A DNA stretch of 11,749 nucleotides. Origin: an uncultured Acinetobacter sp. (GTDB lineage: Bacteria; Pseudomonadota; Gammaproteobacteria; Pseudomonadales; Moraxellaceae). The position numbers and the translations under genes are program-made. A model generated the notes under the pieces. It saw only the letters and a list, made by a program, of their open reading frames with translations. It ran no database searches and had not been told where the DNA came from. Position 1 is the first letter of the stretch; the number at the start of each line of letters is the position of its first letter. The stretch covers positions 1-11,749 of the forward strand of contig CAAGMP010000196.1 in assembly GCA_900771065.1 (NCBI GenBank), read 5' to 3'. Of this stretch, positions 1 through 7,251 are shown one piece after another.

Positions 1-75
1 GAACTCAGAAGTGAAACCTCTTCGCGCTGATGGTAGTGTGGGGTTACCCATGTGAGAGTAAGTCATCGCCAGCTC
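1..75 (+). rRNA. rrf: 5S ribosomal RNA, 3' part (5' end outside window)
   Basis: The first 75 bases match the 3' two thirds of a gammaproteobacterial 5S rRNA: the conserved GAACTCAGAAGTGAAAC loop region, the GATGGTAGTGTGGGG arm and the closing CATGTGAGAGTA...CGCCAGC segment. The terminal GCCAGC strand would pair with the 5' end lying outside the window. An intrinsic terminator follows within 10 bases, so this is the distal end of an rrn operon transcribed rightward. The exact mature 3' end is uncertain by one or two bases. Confidence 0.95.
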
Positions 76-82
76 AGTATTC

Positions 83-108
83 AAACCCCCTCCATGAGGG
101 GGTTTTTT
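83..108 (+). terminator. Intrinsic terminator of the rRNA operon
   Basis: A perfect 10-bp stem (83-92 AAACCCCCTC pairs with 96-105 GAGGGGGTTT) closes a 3-base loop CAT and runs into a T tract at 103-108. It lies 8 bases after the 5S rRNA and ends the rrn transcript. The convergent minus-strand gene stops at 119, so the hairpin may also act weakly on that side, but there the T tract is only three bases long. Confidence 0.93.
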
Positions 109-118
109 ATTGTCTGTA

Positions 119-1018
119 TTATTGTAATAAATTTTGCAATGCACAATCTAAAGTCGGGTATTGAAACTGAAAACCTGCCTTTTGTAACGCTTGCGGCTGA
201 ACATATTGTCCATTCATGACCAATTGTGCTTGTTCACCAAACGCTAATTTAGAAATACAACTTGGTAAAGTGAATATAGGATGGCGATTTAATAATTTTG
301 CTGTCAACCGAACAAAATCGGCTTGAGTATTTTGCTCGGGTGCAACTAAATTAAAAACAGATTCTTCTGTCGTTTGCGTCATTAAAAATTCAATTGCAGC
401 TAAAACATCATCTAAATGTATCCAAACAAAAGGCTGTTTGCCTGAAGCAATTTTACCAACTAAATTCCACTGAATTGGAAATAAAAGTTGTTTTAAAATT
501 CCACCATCTTGACCTAAAACGACACCTAAACGAATAATTTTAGTATTTTGTTTAGGGTATTGTTGAGTGACTTGTTCCCATTTTTGACATAAAGTCGACA
601 TGAAAATATCTTGTGGGGCGGATTGTTCGGTGCAAATTTGCTCCCATTTTTGTTGCTCATCAATACCATAAAAACCAATTGCTGAACCTGAAATAATCAC
701 TTTAGGATAAAACTGATTTTCAGTTAAATATTGATACAATTTTTCTGTTGTTTCAACGCGACTTTGAATCAATTCTTGTTTACGTTGTGCTGTCCAACGT
801 TTTTCTCCAATATTTTGTCCTGCTAAATTAATGACATAATCAATCGGTGTAGTAATTTGTTCAAAGTGGCTAATCCAAGTGAGACAAGCATGCTGTAACT
901 TCGGTTTTTTTTGATGACTTAAAGCAAAGACTATGTAGCCTTTTTTCAATAAAAATTTGACTAATGCTGTGCCAATAAAACCCGAAGCACCTGTAATTAA
1001 AACCGAAGAAGATGACAT
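119..1018 (-). CDS. TIGR01777/YfcH-type NAD(P)-binding SDR-family protein with C-terminal DUF1731
   Basis: The 299-residue protein has an extended-SDR Rossmann fold. A dinucleotide-binding GASGFIG lies at residues 10-16 after a short beta strand, NLAG at 64-67 and SGSAIGFYG at 110-118. WIHLDDV (199-205) is the usual second signature of the TIGR01777 branch. Residues about 250-298 (LPS...AGFQFQYPTL...AL..LL) match the DUF1731 tail that defines this group. The length fits E. coli YfcH (about 297). I see no canonical YxxxK catalytic pair: no Lys follows Tyr117 at +4. The substrate is unknown in the family; some members are called cell-division inhibitor SulA homologues, a label I would not rely on. 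It starts with ATG after an AAAGAG-like ribosome site, lies 61 bp downstream of the membrane-protein gene on the same strand, and converges on the rRNA operon. Confidence 0.9.
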   Translation of the reverse strand: MSSSSVLITGASGFIGTALVKFLLKKGYIVFALSHQKKPKLQHACLTWISHFEQITTPIDYVINLAGQNIGEKRWTAQRKQELIQSRVETTEKLYQYLTENQFYPKVIISGSAIGFYGIDEQQKWEQICTEQSAPQDIFMSTLCQKWEQVTQQYPKQNTKIIRLGVVLGQDGGILKQLLFPIQWNLVGKIASGKQPFVWIHLDDVLAAIEFLMTQTTEESVFNLVAPEQNTQADFVRLTAKLLNRHPIFTLPSCISKLAFGEQAQLVMNGQYVQPQALQKAGFQFQYPTLDCALQNLLQ

Positions 1019-1045
1019 ATTTGATGCTCTTTGATTTATTTTTAA

Positions 1046-1073
1046 ACGATACTAGCATGATTTTTCTTGGCAA
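1046..1073 (-). promoter_or_regulatory. Possible sigma70 promoter for the YfcH-like gene
   Basis: Read on the minus strand, TTGCCA (1068-1073) is followed after 16 bases by TATCGT (1046-1051), about 28 bases before the ATG at 1018. The -35 fits the consensus at 4 of 6 positions and so does the -10. The -35 overlaps a 17-bp palindrome (1062-1078). This is a sequence-based guess; read-through from the upstream gene is equally possible. Confidence 0.3.
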
Positions 1074-1078
1074 GAAAA
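1062..1078. repeat. 17-bp palindrome TTTTCTTG-G-CAAGAAAA
   Basis: Two perfect 8-bp arms (1062-1069 and 1071-1078) flank one central base, directly after the stop codon of the membrane-protein gene (ends 1080) and over the possible -35 of the next gene. A 1-base centre cannot form a good RNA loop without opening the inner pairs, so a protein-binding dyad is as likely as an RNA hairpin. Function not known. Confidence 0.5.
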
Positions 1079-1079
1079 C

Positions 1080-1526
1080 CTATTTAAAGTGAATTTGATC
1101 GACCATACGTTGTGCTTGTTTGCCATAAAACCAATAAGTTAAAATGGTCAGAGGTAAAATTGTGATGAATAGCATACCAAACATGATGATTAGAAAGTCA
1201 GATTGTTGAATTGAATAAATAAAGCTATCCCAAACTTGTTGATCATGAATTGAAAAAACAACAACACCAATCAATTGAAAAATCAAATTATAAAATAAGA
1301 AAATAAGCGCAAAACCAAATGTAAATCGAACACGTTCAGCTTGTGTTGGTGCACGTTGATTTTTCTTTAAAAAATGAAATAGTGTCCAAATCATTGCGAC
1401 TAAATAAGGTACCGCAACTAAAATAAAAGCAATTGTGGCAGGTAAAAAAACAGATATAAAATTGCACACACAACTTAATATCAAACAAATTAAAAAAAAC
1501 TTTAAAAAATAGCTAGTTAATGACAA
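1080..1526 (-). CDS. Small four-helix inner-membrane protein, function unknown (resembles the Acinetobacter ABZJ_00895 family)
   Basis: The 148-residue protein is very hydrophobic, with four predicted membrane helices at about 7-29, 31-53, 68-92 and 110-133. A basic loop KKNQRAPTQAERVRF (54-68) lies between helices 2 and 3, and a short basic tail follows helix 4. Having both termini on the same side, probably cytoplasmic, fits the positive charges. I recall similar Acinetobacter-restricted proteins filed as ABZJ_00895 family, but this is from memory and no function is attached to them. The start is TTG: the frame has an upstream stop five codons earlier and no ATG or GTG between. The only ribosome-site candidate is a GAG 11 bases upstream, so translation is probably weak. 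It is the first gene of a minus-strand pair with the YfcH-like gene. Confidence 0.75.
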   Translation of the reverse strand: MSLTSYFLKFFLICLILSCVCNFISVFLPATIAFILVAVPYLVAMIWTLFHFLKKNQRAPTQAERVRFTFGFALIFLFYNLIFQLIGVVVFSIHDQQVWDSFIYSIQQSDFLIIMFGMLFITILPLTILTYWFYGKQAQRMVDQIHFK

Positions 1527-1559
1527 TTTATCTATAACTCAACTGAAAAATGAACTGAC

Positions 1560-1588
1560 AGTATAAAAAAAAATGATTTTTTTTGCAT
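1560..1588 (-). promoter_or_regulatory. Possible promoter for the four-helix membrane protein gene
   Basis: On the minus strand a good -10, TATACT (1560-1565), lies 33 bases upstream of the TTG start. The hexamer 17 bases further upstream is ATGCAA (1583-1588), only 3 of 6 matches. The spacer consists of opposed A9 and T8 tracts (1565-1573 and 1577-1584), which would bend the DNA. A perfect TTGACA further upstream on the same strand (1593-1598) is about 27 bases from this -10, too far for a standard promoter. Confidence 0.35.
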
Positions 1589-1670
1589 CGTCTTGTCAAC
1601 CAATTGAAAACTTTTTGCGTTTATAAGGGTATGGGATTGATAAACGATTTTTTGATGACCCAATAAAAGC

Positions 1671-1765
1671 TATAAAAAACTGCTTAAAACATATATTCAA
1701 GATGTTTGTAAGCTTTAGACCGACGATTTTTCATCACTCAGATCGTCGGTCTTTATTTTTTTATT
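1671..1765 (+). ncRNA. Candidate small RNA or attenuated sbcD leader ending in an orphan terminator
   Basis: The 290-bp gap before sbcD contains a strong plus-strand terminator (1717-1762) with no plus-strand gene upstream of it since the 5S rRNA terminator. A TATAAA hexamer at 1671-1676 could be its -10, which would give a transcript of about 75-80 bases. I see no convincing -35; a T6 run at 1648-1653 lies at the right spacing. Within that transcript a weaker hairpin, AAACAT/ATGTTT (1687-1692 with 1702-1707), precedes the terminator. Either a free small RNA or a prematurely terminated sbcD leader would explain the arrangement. No known RNA family is recognised. Confidence 0.35.
1717..1762 (+). 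terminator. Orphan intrinsic terminator upstream of sbcD
   Basis: A perfect 11-bp stem, AGACCGACGAT (1717-1727) with ATCGTCGGTCT (1742-1752), closes a 14-base loop and is followed by a T-rich tail (1751-1762). The minus-strand side has A's before and no T run after the stem, so it works rightward only. It lies 55-65 bases before sbcD and therefore cannot end sbcD itself; it must end a transcript that starts inside the intergenic region. Confidence 0.75.
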
Positions 1766-1784
1766 TAGCATTTATTTATGCTAA
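1765..1784. repeat. Second hairpin TTAGCAT/ATGCTAA before sbcD
   Basis: A 7-bp perfect inverted repeat (1765-1771 with 1778-1784) with a 6-base loop lies just after the orphan terminator and 32 bases before the sbcD start. It could be a back-up terminator (only TTTAG follows), a 5' structure on the sbcD messenger, or a protein-binding dyad. Confidence 0.45.
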
Positions 1785-1816
1785 TTTAGTGTTTTCATCG
1801 CAATTTTAATAAAAAT

Positions 1817-3067
1817 ATGGCTGTTCGATTTTTTCATACTTCAGATTGGCATTTAGGACAATTTTTCCATCATTATGATCGGGAATATGAACATACGTTA
1901 TTTTTACAATGGTTATTACAACAAATTAAAGAACGTAAGCCAAATGCACTTTTAATTGCGGGTGATATTTTTGATGTAATTAATCCATCATCGAGTGCGC
2001 AAAAACAGCTTTATCAATTCTTAGCAGATGCACATGCAATTGCTCCACATATGCAAACTTTAATGATTGCAGGTAATCATGACTCAGGTTATCGCATAGA
2101 ACAAGTTGAGCCTTTTTTAGCTAAATTTAATGCTAAAGCAGTGGGTATTATTGCTAAAAATGAAGGTGAATTTGATCTTGATCGTTTACTAGTTCCTATT
2201 TTTGATGAACAACAAAAAATCATTGCATGGTGTTTAACTTTGCCTTATTTGCGTAGTGCAGAAATTACAGGATTAAACGCGCAAACAACCAATAGTCAAA
2301 ATGCAATTGCCTATTTACATCAACAACTTATTGCACAAGCCAAAGCGCGTAAACAACCTGATCAAGCACTGATTTTAATGTCTCATGCGCATATTCAAGG
2401 TGGAGAAATTTCAGATTCAGAACGCCCAATTGTGATTGGTAATGAAGAAGCATTGTCGACAGCACTATTTGATGAAGTCATTGATTATGTTGCTTTGGGT
2501 CATTTGCATAAACCACAAAAAGTGACTCACGAATATATTCGATATAGCGGCTCGCCAATTCCTTTGTCTTTTAGTGAGCGTGATTATAAACATCAAATTG
2601 TTGAAGTGACGTTAAACCCAACTTTAGATGCTAAACAGCGTTTTCATTTTGAATCTTTAATTATTCCACGTCATGTCAATTTAATTCGGATTCGTGAAAC
2701 ATTACCTCATTTAATTGAGCGTTTAACACAACTTGAACAAGGTGAAATTGAAGATGTTTCTGCGCGACATTTTTTAGAAATTGAATATGCAACAGATGCT
2801 CCTCCTCCTATAGATTTACGTCAACAAATTGAAAATGCATTGCCTGCAAATCGCTATCGTTTACTGCGTATTGCTCGGATATTTCAGCCACAACAAAATG
2901 AAGCAGATTCAGCGCATACAATAAACTTAGAACCGCCTACACCAGAAAAATTATTTCAACAAATTTGGTCAAAGCAAGGTTACAGTGTGGATGAGTCAGT
3001 ACTACAAGATTTTTTGAGTTTGGTTGATGAAGCAAAAAAATCACTTGAAGATGATGCTAGTGTTTAA
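1817..3067 (+). CDS. sbcD: SbcD, nuclease subunit of the SbcCD hairpin-opening complex
   Basis: This is the Mre11-type metallophosphoesterase that, with SbcC, cleaves DNA hairpins and double-strand ends and processes palindromes during replication and repair in the cytoplasm. The dimetal-site motifs are all present: D10 and H12 (TSDWHLG), D50 (AGDIFD), N87-H88 (AGNHDS), H190/H192 (SHAH) and H229/H231 (GHLH). The phosphoesterase core covers about 1-255; the remaining part is the capping and SbcC-binding region. Length 416 compares with about 400 in E. coli. The ATG gives an N-terminus (MAVRFFHTSDWHLG) that aligns with E. coli SbcD, but no Shine-Dalgarno sequence precedes it; the 16 bases upstream are only A and T. 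The stop codon overlaps the ribosome site of sbcC, so the two are co-transcribed and probably translationally coupled. Confidence 0.97.
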   Translation: MAVRFFHTSDWHLGQFFHHYDREYEHTLFLQWLLQQIKERKPNALLIAGDIFDVINPSSSAQKQLYQFLADAHAIAPHMQTLMIAGNHDSGYRIEQVEPFLAKFNAKAVGIIAKNEGEFDLDRLLVPIFDEQQKIIAWCLTLPYLRSAEITGLNAQTTNSQNAIAYLHQQLIAQAKARKQPDQALILMSHAHIQGGEISDSERPIVIGNEEALSTALFDEVIDYVALGHLHKPQKVTHEYIRYSGSPIPLSFSERDYKHQIVEVTLNPTLDAKQRFHFESLIIPRHVNLIRIRETLPHLIERLTQLEQGEIEDVSARHFLEIEYATDAPPPIDLRQQIENALPANRYRLLRIARIFQPQQNEADSAHTINLEPPTPEKLFQQIWSKQGYSVDESVLQDFLSLVDEAKKSLEDDASV

Positions 3068-3070
3068 GGA
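3066..3070 (+). promoter_or_regulatory. sbcC ribosome-binding site AAGGA overlapping the sbcD stop codon
   Basis: AAGGA at 3066-3070 uses the last two bases of the sbcD TAA and lies 6 bases before the sbcC ATG at 3077. The overlap suggests that ribosomes finishing sbcD help to start sbcC. Confidence 0.8.
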
Positions 3071-3076
3071 ATTAAC

Positions 3077-6000
3077 ATGAAAATTTTATCTATTCGTATT
3101 AAAAATTTGGCATCTTTAGCGGGTGAGCATGAAATTAATTTTGAAAGTGAGCCTTTAGCGAATGCGGGTTTAATTGCCATAACAGGAAAAACAGGTGCAG
3201 GGAAATCGACATTGTTAGATGCAATGTGTTTAGCCTTATTTAACCGTGTTCCTCGTTTAAAAAATAGCGATGGCAAATTACTTGATGTCGATGGTTCTGA
3301 GCTTTTAACCAATTCACCGCAAACGGTTTTGCGTCGTGGTACAGGACATGGATTTGCTGAAGTGAGCTTTGTTGCGCCAGATCAAAAAGTATATTTAGCT
3401 CGTTGGGAAATTAAACGCGCACGAGAAAATCCAAAAAATAAATTACAAGGTGTTCAACGTGTTTTAAAATGCCTAACTGATGGCACTGTTGTTGCAGATA
3501 AAAGAAATAGCGTTGAAGAAAGTATTAAAAAAATTACCCAACTTACTTTTGAACAATTTACGCGTGCTGTTTTATTAGCCCAATCCGATGTGACTGCTTT
3601 TTTAAAAGCACGTGATAACGAACGGGGTGAATTGTTAGAGTATCTAACCAATTCCAGTATTTTTGCAAAAGTGGGTCAGTTAGCATTTGAAAAAACTAAG
3701 CACATAGCCAATCAGCGCAAACAAATTGAAAATGTAGTAGAGCATATTCAATTTTTATCTGATGATGATCTGGCTGACTTAAATATTCAACTTGAAGCCA
3801 TTAATCAGCAACATCAAAAACTAGAGGAAGAGAAAAGCCAATTACAAAAACAACAACAATGGTTTGAACACAAAAACAAATTAGAAACGGATATTCAACA
3901 GCGTCAACAAAAAATTCAAATTCAAAAACAATCTGTTGAAGCGCTTGCACCGAAAAAACTAAAATTAAATCAGCTTGAACGTTTTGCTTTTATTCGTTCG
4001 CATGTTATACAACACAAAAATTTGTTTATAAAATTTGAAAACTTACAACCTAAATTAGAAAAGGCACAACAAACCTTTCATACTATTGAGCAACAATATC
4101 ATGCTGAAAAGTCGGTCTTTGACCAAGTCAGTGCTGAATATCATCAACAGCAACAGTTTGAGAATAAAAATCGAGATCAAATTCAATTGGTGCGTGACTG
4201 TATTGCTGAACGTCGCAGTTTATCGCAACAATTTCGTAAAGCTGAAGAAGATCTGCAAGAATCAAAAAAACAGCTTATCCCGCATTTAACGAATAAAACA
4301 AAAATTAAAGAACAACTCAAACAAATTCAAAATGAGATTGGTCATCACATAATATTGTTACAAAAATCCAAATATTTCTCTGAATTAGATAATGCATGTA
4401 TCAATCAAATTCAACTCATTATTCAAAATTACGTAGACTTTGAAATTGATGATAGCAATGTAGAACAAGCTGATGTTGAATTTTCAGTAAAACAAAAACA
4501 ACTTGAAGAATTAATAGCGAAATTTACTCAAGACGATGTATTCAATCAAAAAGTGACTGATTTACGTTTTGAGTGTGATCAAATTGCATGCAAATTAAAT
4601 TTATTTAACAGTATTCAATCTCAATGGCAAAATTTACAACAGAGTAATGCGAATTACCACGAATTAACTAGTTCAAACAATACACTTAATACACAAATGG
4701 TTCAGACTAAAACCGAACTAGAAAGGGCTGAATTGCATTATCAAGAGCAAAAGGATGCACATGAAGAACTAGAAAAAATTTTAGCGCAGCAACGCATACT
4801 CAATACGGAAAATATTGAAAGACTCAGAGCAAAATTATCTGCAGGTGAACCATGTTTAGTTTGTGGTAGTACGCATCATCCTTACACTGAAAAAGAAGCT
4901 TTTTCTGATGCGTTAATTAAACTACAAGAACAACAAGTGAACCAAGCTGTTGAATCTGAAAAATTGGCTTTCGGTGCTTGGCAAAAATTACAAATTACCT
5001 TTGCTGAACAAAAAGCAACTTTAGATGCCAATAGCAAACAAATCGTTGTGCTTACAAAGCAACGTCAAAAATTACAATCTGAACTTGAAGAACAGTTGAC
5101 TAAGTTTGACATACACTTTGATTTTTCGAAAAATGAATTAACTCAAATTATCAAGATTCAACAAGAACAAGCTCAAGATATTCAAGATCAATTAAAATTT
5201 TATGAGCAGATTAAATCTGATCGTTATGAGCTTGCTCGTTCAATTTTGCAAACCACGCAACAATTTCAAAACTGTATACAACAAATTCAATTTTATAAAA
5301 AAAGCATTTTTTCGGTTCAACAGCATATTGATTATTTAACTTTTGAAGGCAAACAAAATAGTCAGATTGCCATCCAAACAATTTTTGAAATGACACAAGA
5401 AAAAGTGGAAAAACCACATGAATGGTTAGAAAATTTTGAGAAAAATCGAATAGTCATACAAGAAAAATTTACCAATGCACGTCAGCGATTTGATCAAATT
5501 GAGCAAAATTTTAAAGATAAAAAAAATCTGTTAGATGAGTTGCATCATCAAAATACGCCATTGCTCAATCAAATAGAGGAAGAAAATAAATTGATTCAGC
5601 AGTGGTTAAAACAAAATACCGATTTTAGCGAGTTCATTTTGAATGAATTGAGTACAATTTCTCATGATCAAGTGCAGCAATTAAAACAAGATATTTTACA
5701 AGTTGAACGTGATTATTTAGATATTGAAGCAAGTATCAACACGGTTCAGAGTCAATTAACAGAACATTTAAAAGCTCAACCTGTACTTCATTTTGATGAT
5801 TTAATTTCAAAAATAACGTTACTTAAACAACATATAGAAACTTTGATTGAACAACGTGATGCACTGAAACTGAAGTTGGAAATACATCAGCAAAATGTTG
5901 CGAAGAAAAAACAATATGTTGAGCAAATTCAAAAAATTCAAGCTGAAGAATCGCGTTGGAGTAAAATTTCTAATTTAATGGGGGATTCGACAGGTAAAAA

Positions 6001-6451
6001 ATTTCGAGATTATGCGCAACAATATCACTTAGATATTTTAGTGGAATATGCCAATCAACAATTAGCGATGTTATCGCAACGCTATACTTTAAAACGTTTA
6101 GATCACTCGTTAAGCCTTGCTATTGTTGATCATGATATGGATGGAGAAACGCGTTCTGTCTCTTCACTTTCAGGAGGAGAGTCGTTCTTGACAGCACTTG
6201 CTTTGTCGCTTGCAATTGCCAATATGGCTTCAGGCTCAATGAAACTTGAATCACTGTTTATTGACGAAGGCTTTGGTACGCTTGACCCGACTTCATTGCA
6301 CATGGTCATGAATGCGCTGGATCATTTACAAAGTCAAGGTCGTAAAGTGGTACTTATTTCTCATATTCAAGAAATGCATGAACGAATCCCTGTTCAAATT
6401 CAAGTACAACCTCTTGGCGCAGGGGCAAGTACAATTCAAATAGTAGGTTAA
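3077..6451 (+). CDS. sbcC: SbcC, SMC-like ATPase subunit of the SbcCD nuclease
   Basis: This Rad50-type ATPase partners SbcD: two ATPase heads gate the nuclease while long coiled coils bridge DNA. The head is split between the two ends of the chain. Walker A GKTGAGKST is at 37-45. The ABC signature SLSGGES is at 1030-1036, Walker B LFIDE at 1060-1064 with D-loop GTLD at 1067-1070, and the H-loop His is at 1096 (LISH). Between about 200 and 1000 lie Gln/Lys/Glu-rich heptad coiled coils. They are interrupted by the zinc hook C593-LV-C596 (GEPCLVCGS), which joins two SbcC molecules through one zinc ion. At 1124 residues it is longer than E. coli SbcC (1048), with the extra length in the coils. 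The ATG lies 9 bases after the sbcD stop. The 3' end overlaps convergent yggS by 4 bases, with no terminator in between. Confidence 0.97.
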   Translation: MKILSIRIKNLASLAGEHEINFESEPLANAGLIAITGKTGAGKSTLLDAMCLALFNRVPRLKNSDGKLLDVDGSELLTNSPQTVLRRGTGHGFAEVSFVAPDQKVYLARWEIKRARENPKNKLQGVQRVLKCLTDGTVVADKRNSVEESIKKITQLTFEQFTRAVLLAQSDVTAFLKARDNERGELLEYLTNSSIFAKVGQLAFEKTKHIANQRKQIENVVEHIQFLSDDDLADLNIQLEAINQQHQKLEEEKSQLQKQQQWFEHKNKLETDIQQRQQKIQIQKQSVEALAPKKLKLNQLERFAFIRSHVIQHKNLFIKFENLQPKLEKAQQTFHTIEQQYHAEKSVFDQVSAEYHQQQQFENKNRDQIQLVRDCIAERRSLSQQFRKAEEDLQESKKQLIPHLTNKTKIKEQLKQIQNEIGHHIILLQKSKYFSELDNACINQIQLIIQNYVDFEIDDSNVEQADVEFSVKQKQLEELIAKFTQDDVFNQKVTDLRFECDQIACKLNLFNSIQSQWQNLQQSNANYHELTSSNNTLNTQMVQTKTELERAELHYQEQKDAHEELEKILAQQRILNTENIERLRAKLSAGEPCLVCGSTHHPYTEKEAFSDALIKLQEQQVNQAVESEKLAFGAWQKLQITFAEQKATLDANSKQIVVLTKQRQKLQSELEEQLTKFDIHFDFSKNELTQIIKIQQEQAQDIQDQLKFYEQIKSDRYELARSILQTTQQFQNCIQQIQFYKKSIFSVQQHIDYLTFEGKQNSQIAIQTIFEMTQEKVEKPHEWLENFEKNRIVIQEKFTNARQRFDQIEQNFKDKKNLLDELHHQNTPLLNQIEEENKLIQQWLKQNTDFSEFILNELSTISHDQVQQLKQDILQVERDYLDIEASINTVQSQLTEHLKAQPVLHFDDLISKITLLKQHIETLIEQRDALKLKLEIHQQNVAKKKQYVEQIQKIQAEESRWSKISNLMGDSTGKKFRDYAQQYHLDILVEYANQQLAMLSQRYTLKRLDHSLSLAIVDHDMDGETRSVSSLSGGESFLTALALSLAIANMASGSMKLESLFIDEGFGTLDPTSLHMVMNALDHLQSQGRKVVLISHIQEMHERIPVQIQVQPLGAGASTIQIVG

Positions 6452-7134
6452 AGCTTGGTTGGGCGTGCACCAAATAAAGCTGTTCCAACGCGTACCATAG
6501 TTGAACCTGCGGCTATAGCAGATTCTAAATCAGCCGACATGCCCATACTTAAAGTATCCCACTGTTCAGGATGGGCATGCGCACTTTTGACTTGCTGAAA
6601 TAATTCATAAGCTGCTTGAAATGCCCAACTATGTTCGGGTGCAGGAATAATCATTAAACCACGTAAACAAATATTAGGCAGTTGACTGATTTGTCTTACC
6701 AGTTCTGCTACTTCGCTTGGTTGGCAGCCATCTTTGGTGATTTGTCCATCAATATTGACTTGTAAACAAATATTAAGTGGTGCTTGTATTCCTTCACGTT
6801 GATTGGATAGACGCTCAGCAATAATTAAACGATCAACACCATGCACCCATGCAAATTTTTCTGCTAAATGTTTGGTTTTATTGCGTTGTACATGACCAAT
6901 AAAATGCCATTCAATCGCTAAATCTCGTAAAGATTCTATTTTTTCCAATGCTTCTTGCAAATAATTTTCACCAAAACACGTTTGTCCTAACGCATACATT
7001 TCACGTAAATCTTCACTAGGGCGCGTTTTAGAAACAGCCAAAAGTTGTACATCATGAGCCAAGCGATTGCTTTGTTGACATGCCGATTCAATGTGTTTTA
7101 AAACATCATGACGTGGTTTTTCAAAACGATTCAT
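6448..7134 (-). CDS. yggS: YggS/PLPBP-family pyridoxal-phosphate homeostasis protein
   Basis: This single-domain, TIM-barrel PLP-binding protein (COG0325, alanine-racemase N-terminal fold) has no known catalysis and buffers PLP and amino-acid/keto-acid balance in the cytoplasm. The PLP lysine is K36 in LAVSKTRP. FGENYLQEA (about 54-62), HFIGHVQRNK (about 76-85), LMIIPAP and SMGMSADLESAI, and the phosphate-binding end STMVRVGTALFGAR are all family motifs. I choose the ATG at 7134 (228 residues). It has a GAGA ribosome site 9 bases upstream, and it puts the lysine at 36 as in E. coli YggS. A GTG five codons earlier (7149) has no ribosome site. The gene diverges from pilT, as it often does in Pseudomonas and relatives, and its stop shares TTAA with the stop of sbcC. 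Confidence 0.95.
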   Translation of the reverse strand: MNRFEKPRHDVLKHIESACQQSNRLAHDVQLLAVSKTRPSEDLREMYALGQTCFGENYLQEALEKIESLRDLAIEWHFIGHVQRNKTKHLAEKFAWVHGVDRLIIAERLSNQREGIQAPLNICLQVNIDGQITKDGCQPSEVAELVRQISQLPNICLRGLMIIPAPEHSWAFQAAYELFQQVKSAHAHPEQWDTLSMGMSADLESAIAAGSTMVRVGTALFGARPTKL

Positions 7135-7184
7135 TGCAGTTATTCTCACTGACAGATTATTTTTGCCTGATCTGATTTTAATGG

Positions 7185-7213
7185 TTGGTTAAGCCACTAG
7201 AAAGCCGTATTAT
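7185..7213 (+). promoter_or_regulatory. Predicted sigma70 promoter of pilT(U)
   Basis: TTGGTT (7185-7190) and TATTAT (7208-7213) are separated by exactly 17 bases. Transcription would begin near 7220, leaving a leader of about 30 bases that carries the GGGGA ribosome site. It lies in the 117-bp divergent gap between yggS and pilT. I could not pick a convincing promoter for yggS on the opposite strand. Confidence 0.5.
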
Positions 7214-7251
7214 TCTAACAAAACAATTAAGATGAACAGTTGGGGATCTTT

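Noticed and set aside
870..1073. Minus-strand 67-residue frame overlapping the start of the YfcH-like gene
   Set aside because: Out of frame with a clear family member, low-complexity composition and no ribosome site; likewise other frames lying inside sbcC, pilT, pilU and fur.
1631..1666. An 11-codon frame (MGLINDFLMTQ) that could be a leader peptide before the terminator
   Set aside because: The AAGG in front is only about 2 bases from the ATG, and there is no run of regulatory codons.
1702..1809. A 35-codon hydrophobic frame (MFVSFRPTIF...) running through the orphan terminator
   Set aside because: No ribosome site, and its sequence is dictated by the hairpin and T tract it crosses; chance frame.
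3800..6000. Repetitive CAA/AAA-rich sequence in sbcC that resembles a simple repeat
   Set aside because: It encodes the Gln/Lys/Glu-rich coiled coils expected in SbcC; no regular repeat unit or CRISPR-like spacing.
7135..7149. GTG start giving a five-residue longer YggS
   Set aside because: No ribosome site in front; the ATG at 7134 has GAGA 9 bases upstream and matches the family length.
7240..7251. TTG start giving a four-residue longer PilT
   Set aside because: It overlaps the GGGGA ribosome site of the ATG at 7252, and PilT proteins begin MDITELL.
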